A stretch of DNA of 64,000 nucleotides from JAGQZY01 sp964588335 (GTDB lineage Bacteria; Bdellovibrionota; Bdellovibrionia; Bdellovibrionales; JAGQZY01): the NCBI GenBank assembly GCA_964588335.1, contig CAZPOV010000004.1, forward strand, positions 186,001 through 250,000. Reading direction: 5' to 3'. The position numbers were made by a program, and so were the translations under genes. The notes beneath the pieces are model-generated. The model was given only the letters and a program-made list of their open reading frames with translations. It had not been told where the DNA came from and ran no database searches. Shown piece by piece: positions 16,096 through 25,256 of the stretch (position 1 is its first letter; each line of letters begins with the position of its first letter).

Positions 16096-17850
16096 TCAAT
16101 AAAGACCGGCAATCAAGTCTTTGTAACGTTCATCAATCACTTTTCGCTTCATTTTTAAAGACGGAGTCAGATGGCCGTCTTCAATGCTAAATTCATGATC
16201 CAATATTTCAAAGCGTTTGATTGTTTCAAAAGACGCCAAGCCGGCATTCACTTGCGCGATCACCTTACGAACTTCGCCTTGAATTCTGTCGCTTTGGGTC
16301 AGTTGTGAGTAATCGTCTGATGATAACTTGTACTTCTTTTTAAGTTGAAAAAGTTGATCACGGTTTAAGGTCACTAATGCGACAACATATTTTTCTTTGT
16401 CCCCATGAATATGGATGTGATCAATCAATGGGTCTGTGGCAAAAAGGTTTTGCAATTTTTGGGGAGCTACAAATTTACCACCTGCGGTTTTGATCAGGTC
16501 TTTTTTGCGATCTGTGATTTTCAAAAACCCATCGTCGTCCAATTGCCCGATATCGCCGGTTTTAAAAAAGCCCTGATCGTCAAAAACATCCTTGGTGGCT
16601 TGTTCATTTTTGTAATAGGCCGACATCACTTTGTCACTTTTTACAAGGATTTCACCGTCTTCAGCAAACTTGACCTGCACATCGCCAACCGCTTTGCCGA
16701 CACAACCGGATTTGTTTTCAAACAAAGTGTTCACAAAAATGGGACCCGTGGTTTCAGTCAATCCATAGCCTTCTAAAACCGGGATATCACAAGCTGAAAA
16801 AACATCGGCAATTTCGGGGTCCAAAGGGGCTCCTCCGGAAATTGCAAAACGAATGTTACCACCGAGTTTGCCTTGAATTTTTGAATAAACCAATTGATAG
16901 GCAATTTGGGCTTCAAGAGCTTGCAATAGGCTTGGGCTTTTCTTTTGTCTTTTTAATTCAGAAATTTTCTTGCCAATCGAGATGGCGCGTTGAAACAGGC
17001 CCTGCTTCAGTTTGGAGATTTCCACTTGCGCTTGAATTCCAAAAAATATTTTCTCAAAAATTCGCGGAACCCCAACGATCACAGTCGGCTGGATAACCGG
17101 CAGGTTGCGTTTTATTTTCTCAATCGATTCGGCGTAGCCTAAAGTGTACCCGCAGAAATAATGGCCCCAAAGCTCCATACGGCCCAAAACGTGGGACAGG
17201 GGTAGGAAAGTGAGGGTTTTATCGATATTCGTGACTCCCAGAACAGGAAACACCTCTGACACCGAGCTCGTGACTTGTTTGTGATGCAAGCAAACGCCTT
17301 TCGGGCGTCCTGAGGTTCCAGAGGTATAGATAATCGTCGCCAAATCGTCGTCTTTTAAGGCTTGTGCTGCTTCCGTCAATGAGATCTGACTTTCAGGTTT
17401 GTCGATGAATTCTTTCAGAGTTTGAACTTCCGGCGGATGCGGGTTGAAGTCCTCGAAAATCACACAGCGAGTGACAGCCTTAAGTTGTTCTGATTTTTTA
17501 ATATTCTTATAAAGAATCTCGTTTTCAATAAACACAAGACTTGGTTGAGTCTCTTCCAGAACGACATCGATATCGGAACCGTGGCTGGAATGATAAATAG
17601 GGACTGTAACGGCTCCACAGGCCATAATAGCAAGATCGACAAAACCCCATTCCTTGCAAGTATTACTGTAAATGGCAACACGATCGCCGGGTTGAATGCC
17701 TAAATCCAAGAGTGCATGGTAAAGCTGTTCGACGCGGTCATAGACCTGCCCCCAATTAAGAGAATAGAGGTTGCCTCTTTTGAAATATTGCACCGCCAAT
17801 CTTTTTGGGCGACGGTTTTTATGGTCGATCAATTTTTGGACTAAATTCAC
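16096..17850 (-). CDS. Long-chain fatty-acid-CoA ligase (AMP-forming)
   Basis: A 584-residue adenylate-forming enzyme of the FadD15/ACSL type that activates long-chain fatty acids to acyl-CoA through an acyl-adenylate. The P-loop-like motif YTSGTSGRPKG is at about residues 175-185; GYGLTETTGP (A5-like), the KTGDIGQLDDDGFLKITDRKKD hinge region and KTAGGKFVAP (near the catalytic Lys region) are all present and in order. No signal peptide. The Ser/Thr kinase gene lies 44 bp upstream on the same strand, so the two may be co-transcribed. The whole protein has the usual length for bacterial long-chain acyl-CoA synthetases of about 600 residues. Confidence 0.93.
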   Translation of the reverse strand: MNLVQKLIDHKNRRPKRLAVQYFKRGNLYSLNWGQVYDRVEQLYHALLDLGIQPGDRVAIYSNTCKEWGFVDLAIMACGAVTVPIYHSSHGSDIDVVLEETQPSLVFIENEILYKNIKKSEQLKAVTRCVIFEDFNPHPPEVQTLKEFIDKPESQISLTEAAQALKDDDLATIIYTSGTSGRPKGVCLHHKQVTSSVSEVFPVLGVTNIDKTLTFLPLSHVLGRMELWGHYFCGYTLGYAESIEKIKRNLPVIQPTVIVGVPRIFEKIFFGIQAQVEISKLKQGLFQRAISIGKKISELKRQKKSPSLLQALEAQIAYQLVYSKIQGKLGGNIRFAISGGAPLDPEIADVFSACDIPVLEGYGLTETTGPIFVNTLFENKSGCVGKAVGDVQVKFAEDGEILVKSDKVMSAYYKNEQATKDVFDDQGFFKTGDIGQLDDDGFLKITDRKKDLIKTAGGKFVAPQKLQNLFATDPLIDHIHIHGDKEKYVVALVTLNRDQLFQLKKKYKLSSDDYSQLTQSDRIQGEVRKVIAQVNAGLASFETIKRFEILDHEFSIEDGHLTPSLKMKRKVIDERYKDLIAGLY

Positions 17851-17894
17851 GTTACCACCTCAATGGACGCTCTTATATAGATATTGGGGTTGGC

Positions 17895-19811
17895 TTACAA
17901 GCCACCACCTGTCGGAGGATCAATAACGATGGGACGGACCTCATTTTCTTTGACTCGCACGCGCACCGCCCGGCTTTGGTTGGTCAGGGGGTTGACCACT
18001 TTGACTTCGACATCGGTATCAGCGGGGACGGAGAAGCGTTGACCCGAGGGCACCACAACGCCGTTGATGTATATTTGCACACCGACGGATTTTACGACCA
18101 GATAACCTGTTGGAATCTTGGGCAAACTCATTGAGAGTTTGTTCATTTCCGGAATCGCTTTTAATATTTTTGATTTTCGGCGGTAGCCATCTTTATGAAT
18201 ATCGATTTTTATCGGCAGCGTTTTAACGTAGAGCTCTTTGGGCGTGGTTCCTTGCAGCTGTCCATTGACATAAATATCAGCACCCGAAGGACTGGTCTGA
18301 ATCACCAAAAGGTTGGGAGGGATATAGATCGACCGCGGGCAAACCCCGTAAGGCTCCATCGACTTACAAAAGCTTTCTTTAAAATTGGGATGATAGCGAT
18401 TGATATAGGCAAAAAACCCGAGCAAGCAACTCAGAGACAAGAGCACCGTCATTGTGGTGGCGTTGTGGTTGCGCTTCTCAATGGTGCTCAAGGTATTCTT
18501 GGTGTCGGTGTAAGTTTGATTGCGATACTCACGCACTTTTTTATGGGCCGAACGTTTAGCCACGTGGATGCGCTGGGCTCGGGTTTGGCCATCATCAAAT
18601 TCAGCGGTTGAGAAATCAACGTCACCGACTGCTTTTTTCATGGGAACATCAAAAGACTGTGAGTCTTGGTCGACGCGATTCTTGCTTTTACGGCTCAGTT
18701 CCTCGAAGCTCAAATGATCCAGTGACATACTGTTTTCTTTGGCCACAGTATTTTGCGTGTTAACCACCTGAGTGCTTTCATTGATGGAAGGTGCTTGCAC
18801 TGTGACTTGTGCATAAACGATTTGTTTTTTTCGAATCTGAATAATTTCTTCTGAGAATAAGCTTTTCACAAACTGACTCAGATCTTGAGTCGAGAAGTCC
18901 GGATCAAAACGACTGAGAAACCCTTGCAGATCGCGATGTAAGTCACCAGCAGTTTGATAACGCTCGACTTTATCTTTTTCTAAGGTCTTCTTAACGATTT
19001 GATCAAGCTCGGCCGGAATGTTGGGGTTGATTTTTCTTAAGCTTGGAACATCACATTCACGGATTTTTCGGAGTGTATTAATCTCGCTATTGGCCAAGAA
19101 CAATCTTTGGTTGGCCAACATTTCCCAAGTCATAATTCCAAGGGCAAATATGTCGGTTCGCGAGTCGACAGATTGGCCTTCAACTTGCTCGGGGCTCATG
19201 TAACCGAATTTACCTTTGAGAGTACCGGCTCGGGTGGCTTCAATCTGGTGCGCCGCTTTCGCTATTCCGAAATCGACAATTTTCGACTCACCCTCAAACC
19301 CTAGCATAACGTTTTGTGGAGACATATCACGGTGAATGATATTCAAGGGTTGGCCGGTTGTTGGATCAATACAACGGTGGGCATGGTCGAGACCAGCCGC
19401 CACTTGTTTGATGATGTGAACAACTTGAGCCACCGAGAAAAATTTATCGACCCGTTTCATGCGATTGAGAATTTGTCGAAGGTTTCGTCCCTCAACAAAT
19501 TCCATAACAATGTAAAACTGTTGTTTCTCGATACCAAAATCGTAGATCGAAACAACATTGCTATGTGATAAATTGATCGCAATTTTGGCTTCGTCTTTGA
19601 ACATCGCAATAAAGTCTTCTGAATCAGAGAATTGGCTTAGAATTCTTTTGACTGCGACAAACTTCTGCACACCGCTGGCTGCGATCTTCTTGGCAAGATA
19701 CACCTCGGCCATGCCTCCGGCCGCAAGCTTTTCTAGAAGAATATAATTGCCGAATGTTTCAAAGTTCTTTTTCACAAATTTCCTCTTCAAGAATCTATCG
19801 GCTAACTTCAC
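17895..19811 (-). CDS. Membrane Ser/Thr protein kinase with PEGA domains
   Basis: A 638-residue Hanks-type kinase. The kinase domain (about 19-300) has a glycine loop variant (LAAGGMAEVY), the ATP-binding Lys55 (VAVKRI), the catalytic HRD at 160-162 with Asn167, DFG at 180-182 and YMSPEQ at about 204-209; all key residues are kept, so it should be active. A linker leads to one membrane helix (about 453-471), after which two PEGA-like beta domains (about 501-550 and 569-628; SPSGADIYVNG, GVQIYINGVV) lie in the periplasm. This layout is typical of myxobacterial and Bdellovibrio kinases that sense the envelope. It is followed 44 bp downstream by the acyl-CoA ligase gene. Confidence 0.92.
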   Translation of the reverse strand: MKLADRFLKRKFVKKNFETFGNYILLEKLAAGGMAEVYLAKKIAASGVQKFVAVKRILSQFSDSEDFIAMFKDEAKIAINLSHSNVVSIYDFGIEKQQFYIVMEFVEGRNLRQILNRMKRVDKFFSVAQVVHIIKQVAAGLDHAHRCIDPTTGQPLNIIHRDMSPQNVMLGFEGESKIVDFGIAKAAHQIEATRAGTLKGKFGYMSPEQVEGQSVDSRTDIFALGIMTWEMLANQRLFLANSEINTLRKIRECDVPSLRKINPNIPAELDQIVKKTLEKDKVERYQTAGDLHRDLQGFLSRFDPDFSTQDLSQFVKSLFSEEIIQIRKKQIVYAQVTVQAPSINESTQVVNTQNTVAKENSMSLDHLSFEELSRKSKNRVDQDSQSFDVPMKKAVGDVDFSTAEFDDGQTRAQRIHVAKRSAHKKVREYRNQTYTDTKNTLSTIEKRNHNATTMTVLLSLSCLLGFFAYINRYHPNFKESFCKSMEPYGVCPRSIYIPPNLLVIQTSPSGADIYVNGQLQGTTPKELYVKTLPIKIDIHKDGYRRKSKILKAIPEMNKLSMSLPKIPTGYLVVKSVGVQIYINGVVVPSGQRFSVPADTDVEVKVVNPLTNQSRAVRVRVKENEVRPIVIDPPTGGGL

Positions 19812-20026
19812 AAAGATATTAAGGATTCCCTAGACTTAATGCCGAGATTTTTATTTTTTTTTTACAGCTATCAATGCGGTCGGGGTTTTCTGCATTGTTT
19901 GGCCTTTAAAGGGTCTTGGTCATTGGCCTAAGGTCGAGTCGCGCGATCAGAACTGGACTGGCGAAGGATCTCTGGTTTTGTCGAGAACGGATGACAGTTA
20001 AAAGAATTTTATGTCATCCTTGGAAT

Positions 20027-20611
20027 ATGAAATGGATTGGACTGACAGGTGGAATCGCCAGTGGCAAGACGACGGTAGGCAATATGTTCCGAGAGCATGG
20101 TGTACCGGTGATCGATGCCGATCGCCTGGCCCACTTGGCGCTGACAAAGAATAAAGACAAAATCACTAAGTACTTTGGTAATGATGTTCTTGATGGCAAT
20201 GGTGAAGTCGATCGCCGAAAGTTGGGCGAGAAAGTCTTCGGCAACTCGAAACAGCTGAAATGGTTAGAGGGGTTGATACATCCCTTCGTGCAAGCAAAAG
20301 TCGCTGAGAAAAAAAGACTTTTCGAAGTCGCCGGAGAGACAATAGCGATCTACGATGTGCCTTTGTTGTTCGAAAACCAACTGCAAAAAGATTTTGACGA
20401 AGTGCTTTTAGTGTATGCGCCTGAAGAACTGTCGAAACAAAGACTGATGGCCCGCAATGGGCTTTCCGAAAACCAAGCCAAGGCGCGTTTACAAACTCAA
20501 ATGCCGATCGAACAAAAGAAGACACTGGCGGATGTGGTGATTGTCAACGACGGCGATCGTGATCAGTTGCGCCAACAGGTCGATGACTATTTCAAAAAGC
20601 AACAGGCTTAA
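20027..20611 (+). CDS. coaE: Dephospho-CoA kinase
   Basis: About 194 residues from ATG 20027. This start puts the P-loop (GGIASGKT, residues 8-15) at its normal place; the frame is open further upstream to 19916 but that part is not family-like. CoaE adds the 3'-phosphate to dephospho-CoA, the last step of coenzyme A synthesis in the cytoplasm. Family motifs DADRLAH, LIHPFV and YDVPLLFE are all present, as are LVYAPEEL and RLMARNGLSENQA near the C terminus. The Shine-Dalgarno signal is weak. The 3' end overlaps the convergent gene at 20608 by 4 bases. Confidence 0.95.
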   Translation: MKWIGLTGGIASGKTTVGNMFREHGVPVIDADRLAHLALTKNKDKITKYFGNDVLDGNGEVDRRKLGEKVFGNSKQLKWLEGLIHPFVQAKVAEKKRLFEVAGETIAIYDVPLLFENQLQKDFDEVLLVYAPEELSKQRLMARNGLSENQAKARLQTQMPIEQKKTLADVVIVNDGDRDQLRQQVDDYFKKQQA

Positions 20612-21222
20612 AACGGTATAATGTAGCCGGCGGCTACCTGCAGAGCCGGATTGCTGCCCGACCAAAACGCTTTGATTTCGATGTTCCATCCGTGTTGGTT
20701 GGCCAATAAAAACTCCCAGCCATAGTGAGCCGTTAACGAATAATTTTCGGGCTCGACAAGATTGCTGAACTCTTTACGCGACACCAGCAAATGGGCGACA
20801 CCGATTCCGTAGTAGCTACGAGTCGGTTCACGACTTGGAGTGATCTCCCAAGCGGCGCCAACAAACATCGAGTTGTTTTGTAAAAGTTGAACATTGGCTG
20901 ACCAGCGATGCCAGGGGCGGGTGCGAAACTGAACCGTCGCATTGACGAAAAACCGATCGGCGTCATCATTATCGAAAAACGAGCGATCGGCGTGAAAGCC
21001 GCCCGAAAGGCCAAGTTTGGGGCGTAAGGACCAGAAACCAATCTCTTTGAAGGTTTTTTGAGGCGCATCTTTTTCCACACTATCGTAAGGGTAGGAAGGG
21101 CGAGTTTTTGATTTTTTTTGTGGTGGTTGGGTCTCGACTTTGTACCAGTGATCTTTGTTTTGTGCGGCCATAGCGGAAATGCTCGGTTGCAAAATTATGA
21201 ACACCAGAAGAAGTCGTAACAT
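20608..21222 (-). CDS. Hypothetical envelope protein, probable small barrel
   Basis: About 204 residues from ATG 21222, chosen because a signal peptide begins there (MLRLLLVFIILQPSISAMAA); a GTG at 21273 would add 17 basic residues in front. After a polar Lys/Pro-rich stretch (PPQKKSKTRPSYPY) the chain shows amphipathic strands (LGLSGGFHADRSFF; FFVNATVQFRTRPW; WSANVQLLQ; LTAHYGWEFLL) and ends in VAAGYIIPF, an aromatic terminal strand typical of outer-membrane barrels. No family name is recognised. It is divergent from the PorV-like gene at 21302 and converges with coaE. Confidence 0.65.
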   Translation of the reverse strand: MLRLLLVFIILQPSISAMAAQNKDHWYKVETQPPQKKSKTRPSYPYDSVEKDAPQKTFKEIGFWSLRPKLGLSGGFHADRSFFDNDDADRFFVNATVQFRTRPWHRWSANVQLLQNNSMFVGAAWEITPSREPTRSYYGIGVAHLLVSRKEFSNLVEPENYSLTAHYGWEFLLANQHGWNIEIKAFWSGSNPALQVAAGYIIPF

Positions 21223-21301
21223 GACTTTATTATAGAGACATTTCACCTTGCCGCCAATGGCGTTTTTCTTCACAATAGTGTTTTAAGTAAAAGAGGTTAG
21301 G

Positions 21302-22432
21302 ATGACTGGTAAGTTACTTTGTTTTGGATTGGTTTGTTTAATGACTCAAGGGGCTTTAGCTCAATCTTTGTATTCCGGTATTCGACGTGGATTTGAAGCC
21401 ACTCGAGCCAACGGAATGGGCGGCGCATTTACAGCCGTCGCCGACGATAACACCGCCATATTCTATAATCCTGCGGGCATCAGTCAGCTCGAAAAGGGTG
21501 AGAGCAATTGGTTTATCAAAGCCGATGCTGATCCTGAAATCCTCGATTTTTATGACGACATCGATGCTGCTGGAGAGCAAGAAAATGACGTCCAGGCGAT
21601 CACCGATGTGATTCGTAACAACTATGGCAGTCACTATTCTGTGCGAGCGCCTTCCCTGGGTTTTCTTTGGGCTCGCCCATCTTGGGGAATTGCCGTTATT
21701 CCAATGGATCTCTCCATCGACATGGGATTGCATCGCTCGGTGGGGCCGTCAGTCAATTTGACCGCCATTCAAGACACAACCATCGCTTTCACGAAAAACT
21801 TTCAAATCAAAAAGTGGCATAAAGCCGGCTCCTTCAATGTCGGAATCACCGCCAAGGCGATTTATCGAATGAATGTTGATGAGATTGTCGATGTCGCAAC
21901 GATCTCTCAAAATGATGAAATCTTTGATATTGAAGATGCCAAAGAGGGGATGACGATCGACGCTGATGTTGGTTTTTTATGGAAGGGGCCTTGGCAGCAC
22001 TACAATCCGTCGGCTGGTTTAGTGATCAAAAACATAGCCGATTATGGATACCTGGCCAACTTCGAGCTGATTGGTGAAGGTACGGGCGACCCAGAAAACC
22101 TGCATCGCACGATTGACCTGGGATTTGCCATGGATCTGCCCAGTTGGTGGGTTTGGACCTCAAAAGTGGCCTTTGACATTCGCGATATGCTGCACCCGAA
22201 CTGGAATCTGCAGAAGGGTTTTCACCTGGGGGCGGAGTTTATGTGGGAGGTTGCCTCTTGGTTTCGTGGTGGCTGGCGGGCTGGCCTCAACCAAGGCTAT
22301 TGGACCGCTGGTTTTACCGGAGAGTTCGGGATTTTTAAGCTGGATTTGGCCTCTTATGGTGAAGAAGTGGGTGTCCAAGACAGCAAAATCGAAAATCGTC
22401 GCTATATGATGACGATGAGTCTCGACTTCTAA
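21302..22432 (+). CDS. PorV/UPF0164-like outer-membrane protein, paralog A
   Basis: A 376-residue protein with a signal peptide (MTGKLLCFGLVCLMTQGALA) and a FadL/PorV-like barrel. Diagnostic is the N-terminal plug-like motif GMGGAFTAVADDNTAIFYNPAG, shared with paralogs at 24193 and 26102. The C terminus ends with RRYMMTMSLDF, an outer-membrane beta-signal, and is preceded by FRGGWRAGLNQGYWTAGF, also shared by the family. Relatives include Bacteroidota PorV/PorQ and treponemal UPF0164 proteins; some move hydrophobic molecules, but the substrate here is unknown. It stands alone upstream of rpsD. Confidence 0.82.
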   Translation: MTGKLLCFGLVCLMTQGALAQSLYSGIRRGFEATRANGMGGAFTAVADDNTAIFYNPAGISQLEKGESNWFIKADADPEILDFYDDIDAAGEQENDVQAITDVIRNNYGSHYSVRAPSLGFLWARPSWGIAVIPMDLSIDMGLHRSVGPSVNLTAIQDTTIAFTKNFQIKKWHKAGSFNVGITAKAIYRMNVDEIVDVATISQNDEIFDIEDAKEGMTIDADVGFLWKGPWQHYNPSAGLVIKNIADYGYLANFELIGEGTGDPENLHRTIDLGFAMDLPSWWVWTSKVAFDIRDMLHPNWNLQKGFHLGAEFMWEVASWFRGGWRAGLNQGYWTAGFTGEFGIFKLDLASYGEEVGVQDSKIENRRYMMTMSLDF

Positions 22433-22580
22433 ACCCCTAGAATAGCAGCCCTTTATGGGCGCCCTTGCGGGCCTTGGTGGGACCTCAGAGAGTTTGACCT
22501 TGGTCCCGACTTTTTGGGTGACATCTCACCCCATCTATGTAATAAAACACCACTTTAAAACAATTTGGAGTGGATACTTT

Positions 22581-23213
22581 ATGAGCAAAGATAAGAGCAA
22601 AGCCCGTTTTCGCATTCAACGTCGACTTGGTACTGAGCTTCCTGGACTGGGAAAAGCCGGTGCCCTAGAAAGACGTCCCTATCCTCCTGGTGAAGCTGGT
22701 AACAAAAGAAAGAAATTCTCAAACTACGCTTTGCAATTGGAAGAAAAGCAGAAAGTCATGTTCCATTACGGACTTCGCGAAAAACAATTGCGACGTTTTA
22801 TCCGTGACGCCAAAAAAGGGAATGCCACTAAAAACTGGATTAAAGCTCTTGCTGGCTTGTTAGAGCTTCGTTTGGATAACACCGTTTTTCGTCTTGGTTT
22901 TGCTCCTAGCATCCGCGCCGCACGCCAGTTGGTGAGCCACGGCCATGTGTTTGTGAACGGAAAAAAGGTCAACGTTGGGTCCGCTGTTTTAAAAGTCGGT
23001 GATGTTATTTCTTTGAAAGATAAATCCTATGAGCACCAAGTTGTGATGCAGTGCCAAGATGCTCCTCGTTTGGATGTTCCTGAGTTCTTAGATAAAGGCG
23101 AAAAAGACGGCAAGGTTGTTGGAACGGTTAAAGATATTCCTGAGATCGAGCACATTCCTTTTGGTTTTAACACCAATCTTTTTGCCGAGTATTATTCACT
23201 TCGTTCTGTTTAA
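22581..23213 (+). CDS. rpsD: 30S ribosomal protein S4
   Basis: 210 residues from ATG 22581 (MSKDKSKARFRIQRRLG). S4 nucleates assembly of the 30S body by binding 16S rRNA. The N-terminal domain lacks the zinc-binding cysteines (GTELPGLGKAGALERRPYPP), so it is the zinc-free form; the S4 RNA-binding domain is clear (LELRLDNTVFRLGFAPSIRAARQLVSHGH, residues about 93-121). Length is normal. The gene is outside any ribosomal-protein operon, between two PorV-like genes, and has its own terminator at 23241. The 148 bp upstream leader could hold an S4-binding regulatory structure; I cannot fold it reliably. Confidence 0.97.
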   Translation: MSKDKSKARFRIQRRLGTELPGLGKAGALERRPYPPGEAGNKRKKFSNYALQLEEKQKVMFHYGLREKQLRRFIRDAKKGNATKNWIKALAGLLELRLDNTVFRLGFAPSIRAARQLVSHGHVFVNGKKVNVGSAVLKVGDVISLKDKSYEHQVVMQCQDAPRLDVPEFLDKGEKDGKVVGTVKDIPEIEHIPFGFNTNLFAEYYSLRSV

Positions 23214-23240
23214 TCTTCTTTTAAATAGAGTCGAAACAAA

Positions 23241-23270
23241 AAAACCACGCGAGATGCGTGGTTTTTTTTT
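23241..23270 (+). terminator. Intrinsic terminator after rpsD
   Basis: AAAACCACGC (23241-23250) pairs with GCGTGGTTTT (23256-23265) around the loop GAGAT, and a run of nine T follows in 23262-23270. It lies 27 bases after the rpsD stop and also separates rpsD from the convergent lipoprotein gene. The A-run in front means it could act on both strands. Confidence 0.93.
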
Positions 23271-23292
23271 GCTTTTAATCAGGTGGATCGGC

Positions 23293-23964
23293 TTAAGGTG
23301 TCTCATCCAAATTTTGAATCAAAGCATTGGCCACAGCATCAGGGTCACCATTTCCAGCGGCGATCGCTGCATTGATATCAACACAGGCTTCATCATCTTT
23401 AAAAAGTCCATTGTCAGGATTGCAAAGACTGGATTGACTGGTGATCACAGCTTGGCCCAAGGCTGTGGTGTCAGCGTCGGGCGTGTGAGTGTAGCTGTCG
23501 ATCAATGCTTCGATGTCAGCAGCAGTGGCGCCATCGGTGAAACCCAGAACTTGCTTCATAGCCGTAGCCAAATTGGCGAAGTTGGCGAGTGAGGACAGGG
23601 CATCCGATTGCGCTTGATCGCAAGTTGTAACAGCCGCGGCCGAAATTGTGGTGTTGTCCATTGCTAACGCGGCAATGGCTGGCGTGGTGGGATTGCCACC
23701 TTCTTCGCCGTCGATATTTTCCAGGGCATTGACGATGGCCACTTCATCAATATTTTGTGAGATAAAGGCGGCAGAGCACCTTAAGACAGCCGCGCGTTTG
23801 CTATTGTCTCCTGCAATCTGGGTCAGGCAGTTATTGACGTTGGCGGCGGTGGCGTTGTCGATACAAATTTGAGCATTGAATAAATCGGCCTGTTGTTTGT
23901 CTTCACACCCTGTGACTAAACCGAAGCCGATGAGGGCCATTAAAATAAGTAAACAACGAACCAT
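23293..23964 (-). CDS. Hypothetical acidic lipoprotein
   Basis: About 223 residues. I chose the ATG at 23964 because GGAGG lies five bases before it; the ATG four codons earlier overlaps that site. The leader (MVRCLLILMALIGFGLVTGC) ends in a lipobox. The mature part is acidic, rich in Ala, Asp and Asn, with six or more cysteines (for example QICIDN, NNCLTQ, LRCSAA, TTCDQA, SLCNPD, EACVDIN). It is helical in outlook and resembles the lipoprotein at 25257 in composition and Cys spacing style, though I cannot show homology. It converges with rpsD and diverges from a PorV-like gene, so a role with that family is possible. Confidence 0.65.
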   Translation of the reverse strand: MVRCLLILMALIGFGLVTGCEDKQQADLFNAQICIDNATAANVNNCLTQIAGDNSKRAAVLRCSAAFISQNIDEVAIVNALENIDGEEGGNPTTPAIAALAMDNTTISAAAVTTCDQAQSDALSSLANFANLATAMKQVLGFTDGATAADIEALIDSYTHTPDADTTALGQAVITSQSSLCNPDNGLFKDDEACVDINAAIAAGNGDPDAVANALIQNLDETP

Positions 23965-24192
23965 AAATTCCTCCAATGAATTTTCAATATTCTAATATTA
24001 TAGATGAGTTAACAGTGGAGGGACAAGCTTTTCTCAGGTCGCCATCGATGACTGAACTTTGGTTTTTAGGACTCAGCTTTAAGGCTAGCAGCGGCTTAAG
24101 AATTTGGTCTAAAGACTGGCTCCATTCAGTGAACTTTTCTCAAGTTGAAACAAGCAAGTGCCGATTAAAAACTGAACTTCAAGGAAGAGGTT

Positions 24193-25254
24193 ATGAGAAA
24201 AGTACTAATTTTGATGGCATTTATTTTATCCAGTCCCAGAGGCTTTGCTGACTTCGAATTTTTTCGAGGTGTTCGTCAAATGGGTATGGGGGGCGCCAGT
24301 ATCGCGGTGGTGAACGATGAAACCGCGGTTTTATCAAACCCCAATGGCCTCGGTCGTCTGCGCGACACTTTTTTCACATTGATTGATCCTGAATTAACAG
24401 CCAGCACCTCAGACACCCAAACACTTTATGGAACCGGAGTGCTCAACTCCATCAATCCAAATGATGTCTATGATCAGCAGGGAGACACCCTAAGCGAGCC
24501 TTATTATTTTAAGGGTCAAATGTTTCCTTCGATCGTGGTGCCAAACTTTGGAATTGGGGTTCTCGGACGCTATGAAACCTTATCCCGTCGAAATGCCGAT
24601 GGTTCTTTCGATTACTCTTATCAAAATGATTACTCCTTAAACCTTGGCTACAATATGAGGTTCTGGGGCGGACGAATCAAACTGGGTTTTGCCGGGCGCC
24701 TGATCAATCGAGTTGAATATTTTGGAACGCGAGCCGCCACCGACTCTTTGGCTTTGGACACATTTGCCACTGAAGGAATGGGAATCGCTGTCGACACCGG
24801 TTTAACTTTAACCGCGCCTTACCGCTTTTTACCAACCTTAACTATATACGTTCGTGACATTGGTAACACCTCCTTTACCAGTGGTGGTGGGGTTTTTGGT
24901 TATGGTCGCAATGGCACTCCCAACACAGTCGAGCAAAGTATCGATGCGGCGGTGGCGTTATTTCCCATTTATGGCAAGCACTCGCGTGGCGCTTTTACAA
25001 TTGAGTACACCGGAATCGACAGTACCGATCAGGTTGATGATTCTATGGATCGTGTGCATATCGGAACCGAGTTCAATTTATGGGATGCCTATTTCTTGCG
25101 GGCCGGTTGGCATCAAAGTGATTGGACCGCCGGATTTGAATACGCCACAGGACTTTTCCAGCTGCAAGCGGCGACTTACTCCGAAGAGGTGGTGTTTCCT
25201 AACATCACCGATCGCGACCGACGAGCCGTTATCAAATTTGCGGTGAGGTTCTAG
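24193..25254 (+). CDS. PorV/UPF0164-like outer-membrane protein, paralog B
   Basis: 353 residues starting behind AGGAAGAGG. The signal peptide is MRKVLILMAFILSSPRGFA. The family motif reads GMGGASIAVVNDETAVLSNPNGL, and the conserved C-terminal part includes LRAGWHQSDWTAGFEY and the terminal strand RRAVIKFAVRF. The rest is a Gly/Tyr/Arg-rich barrel. The lipoprotein gene at 25257 starts two bases after its stop and a third paralog follows, so the three form one transcript. The 216 bp upstream contain no other credible gene. Substrate unknown. Confidence 0.82.
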   Translation: MRKVLILMAFILSSPRGFADFEFFRGVRQMGMGGASIAVVNDETAVLSNPNGLGRLRDTFFTLIDPELTASTSDTQTLYGTGVLNSINPNDVYDQQGDTLSEPYYFKGQMFPSIVVPNFGIGVLGRYETLSRRNADGSFDYSYQNDYSLNLGYNMRFWGGRIKLGFAGRLINRVEYFGTRAATDSLALDTFATEGMGIAVDTGLTLTAPYRFLPTLTIYVRDIGNTSFTSGGGVFGYGRNGTPNTVEQSIDAAVALFPIYGKHSRGAFTIEYTGIDSTDQVDDSMDRVHIGTEFNLWDAYFLRAGWHQSDWTAGFEYATGLFQLQAATYSEEVVFPNITDRDRRAVIKFAVRF

Positions 25255-25256
25255 CC

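Noticed and set aside
23976..24251. 91-codon plus-strand frame before PorV-like paralog B
   Set aside because: It runs through the ribosome-binding site and start of paralog B, has no own ribosome site and no family-like sequence.
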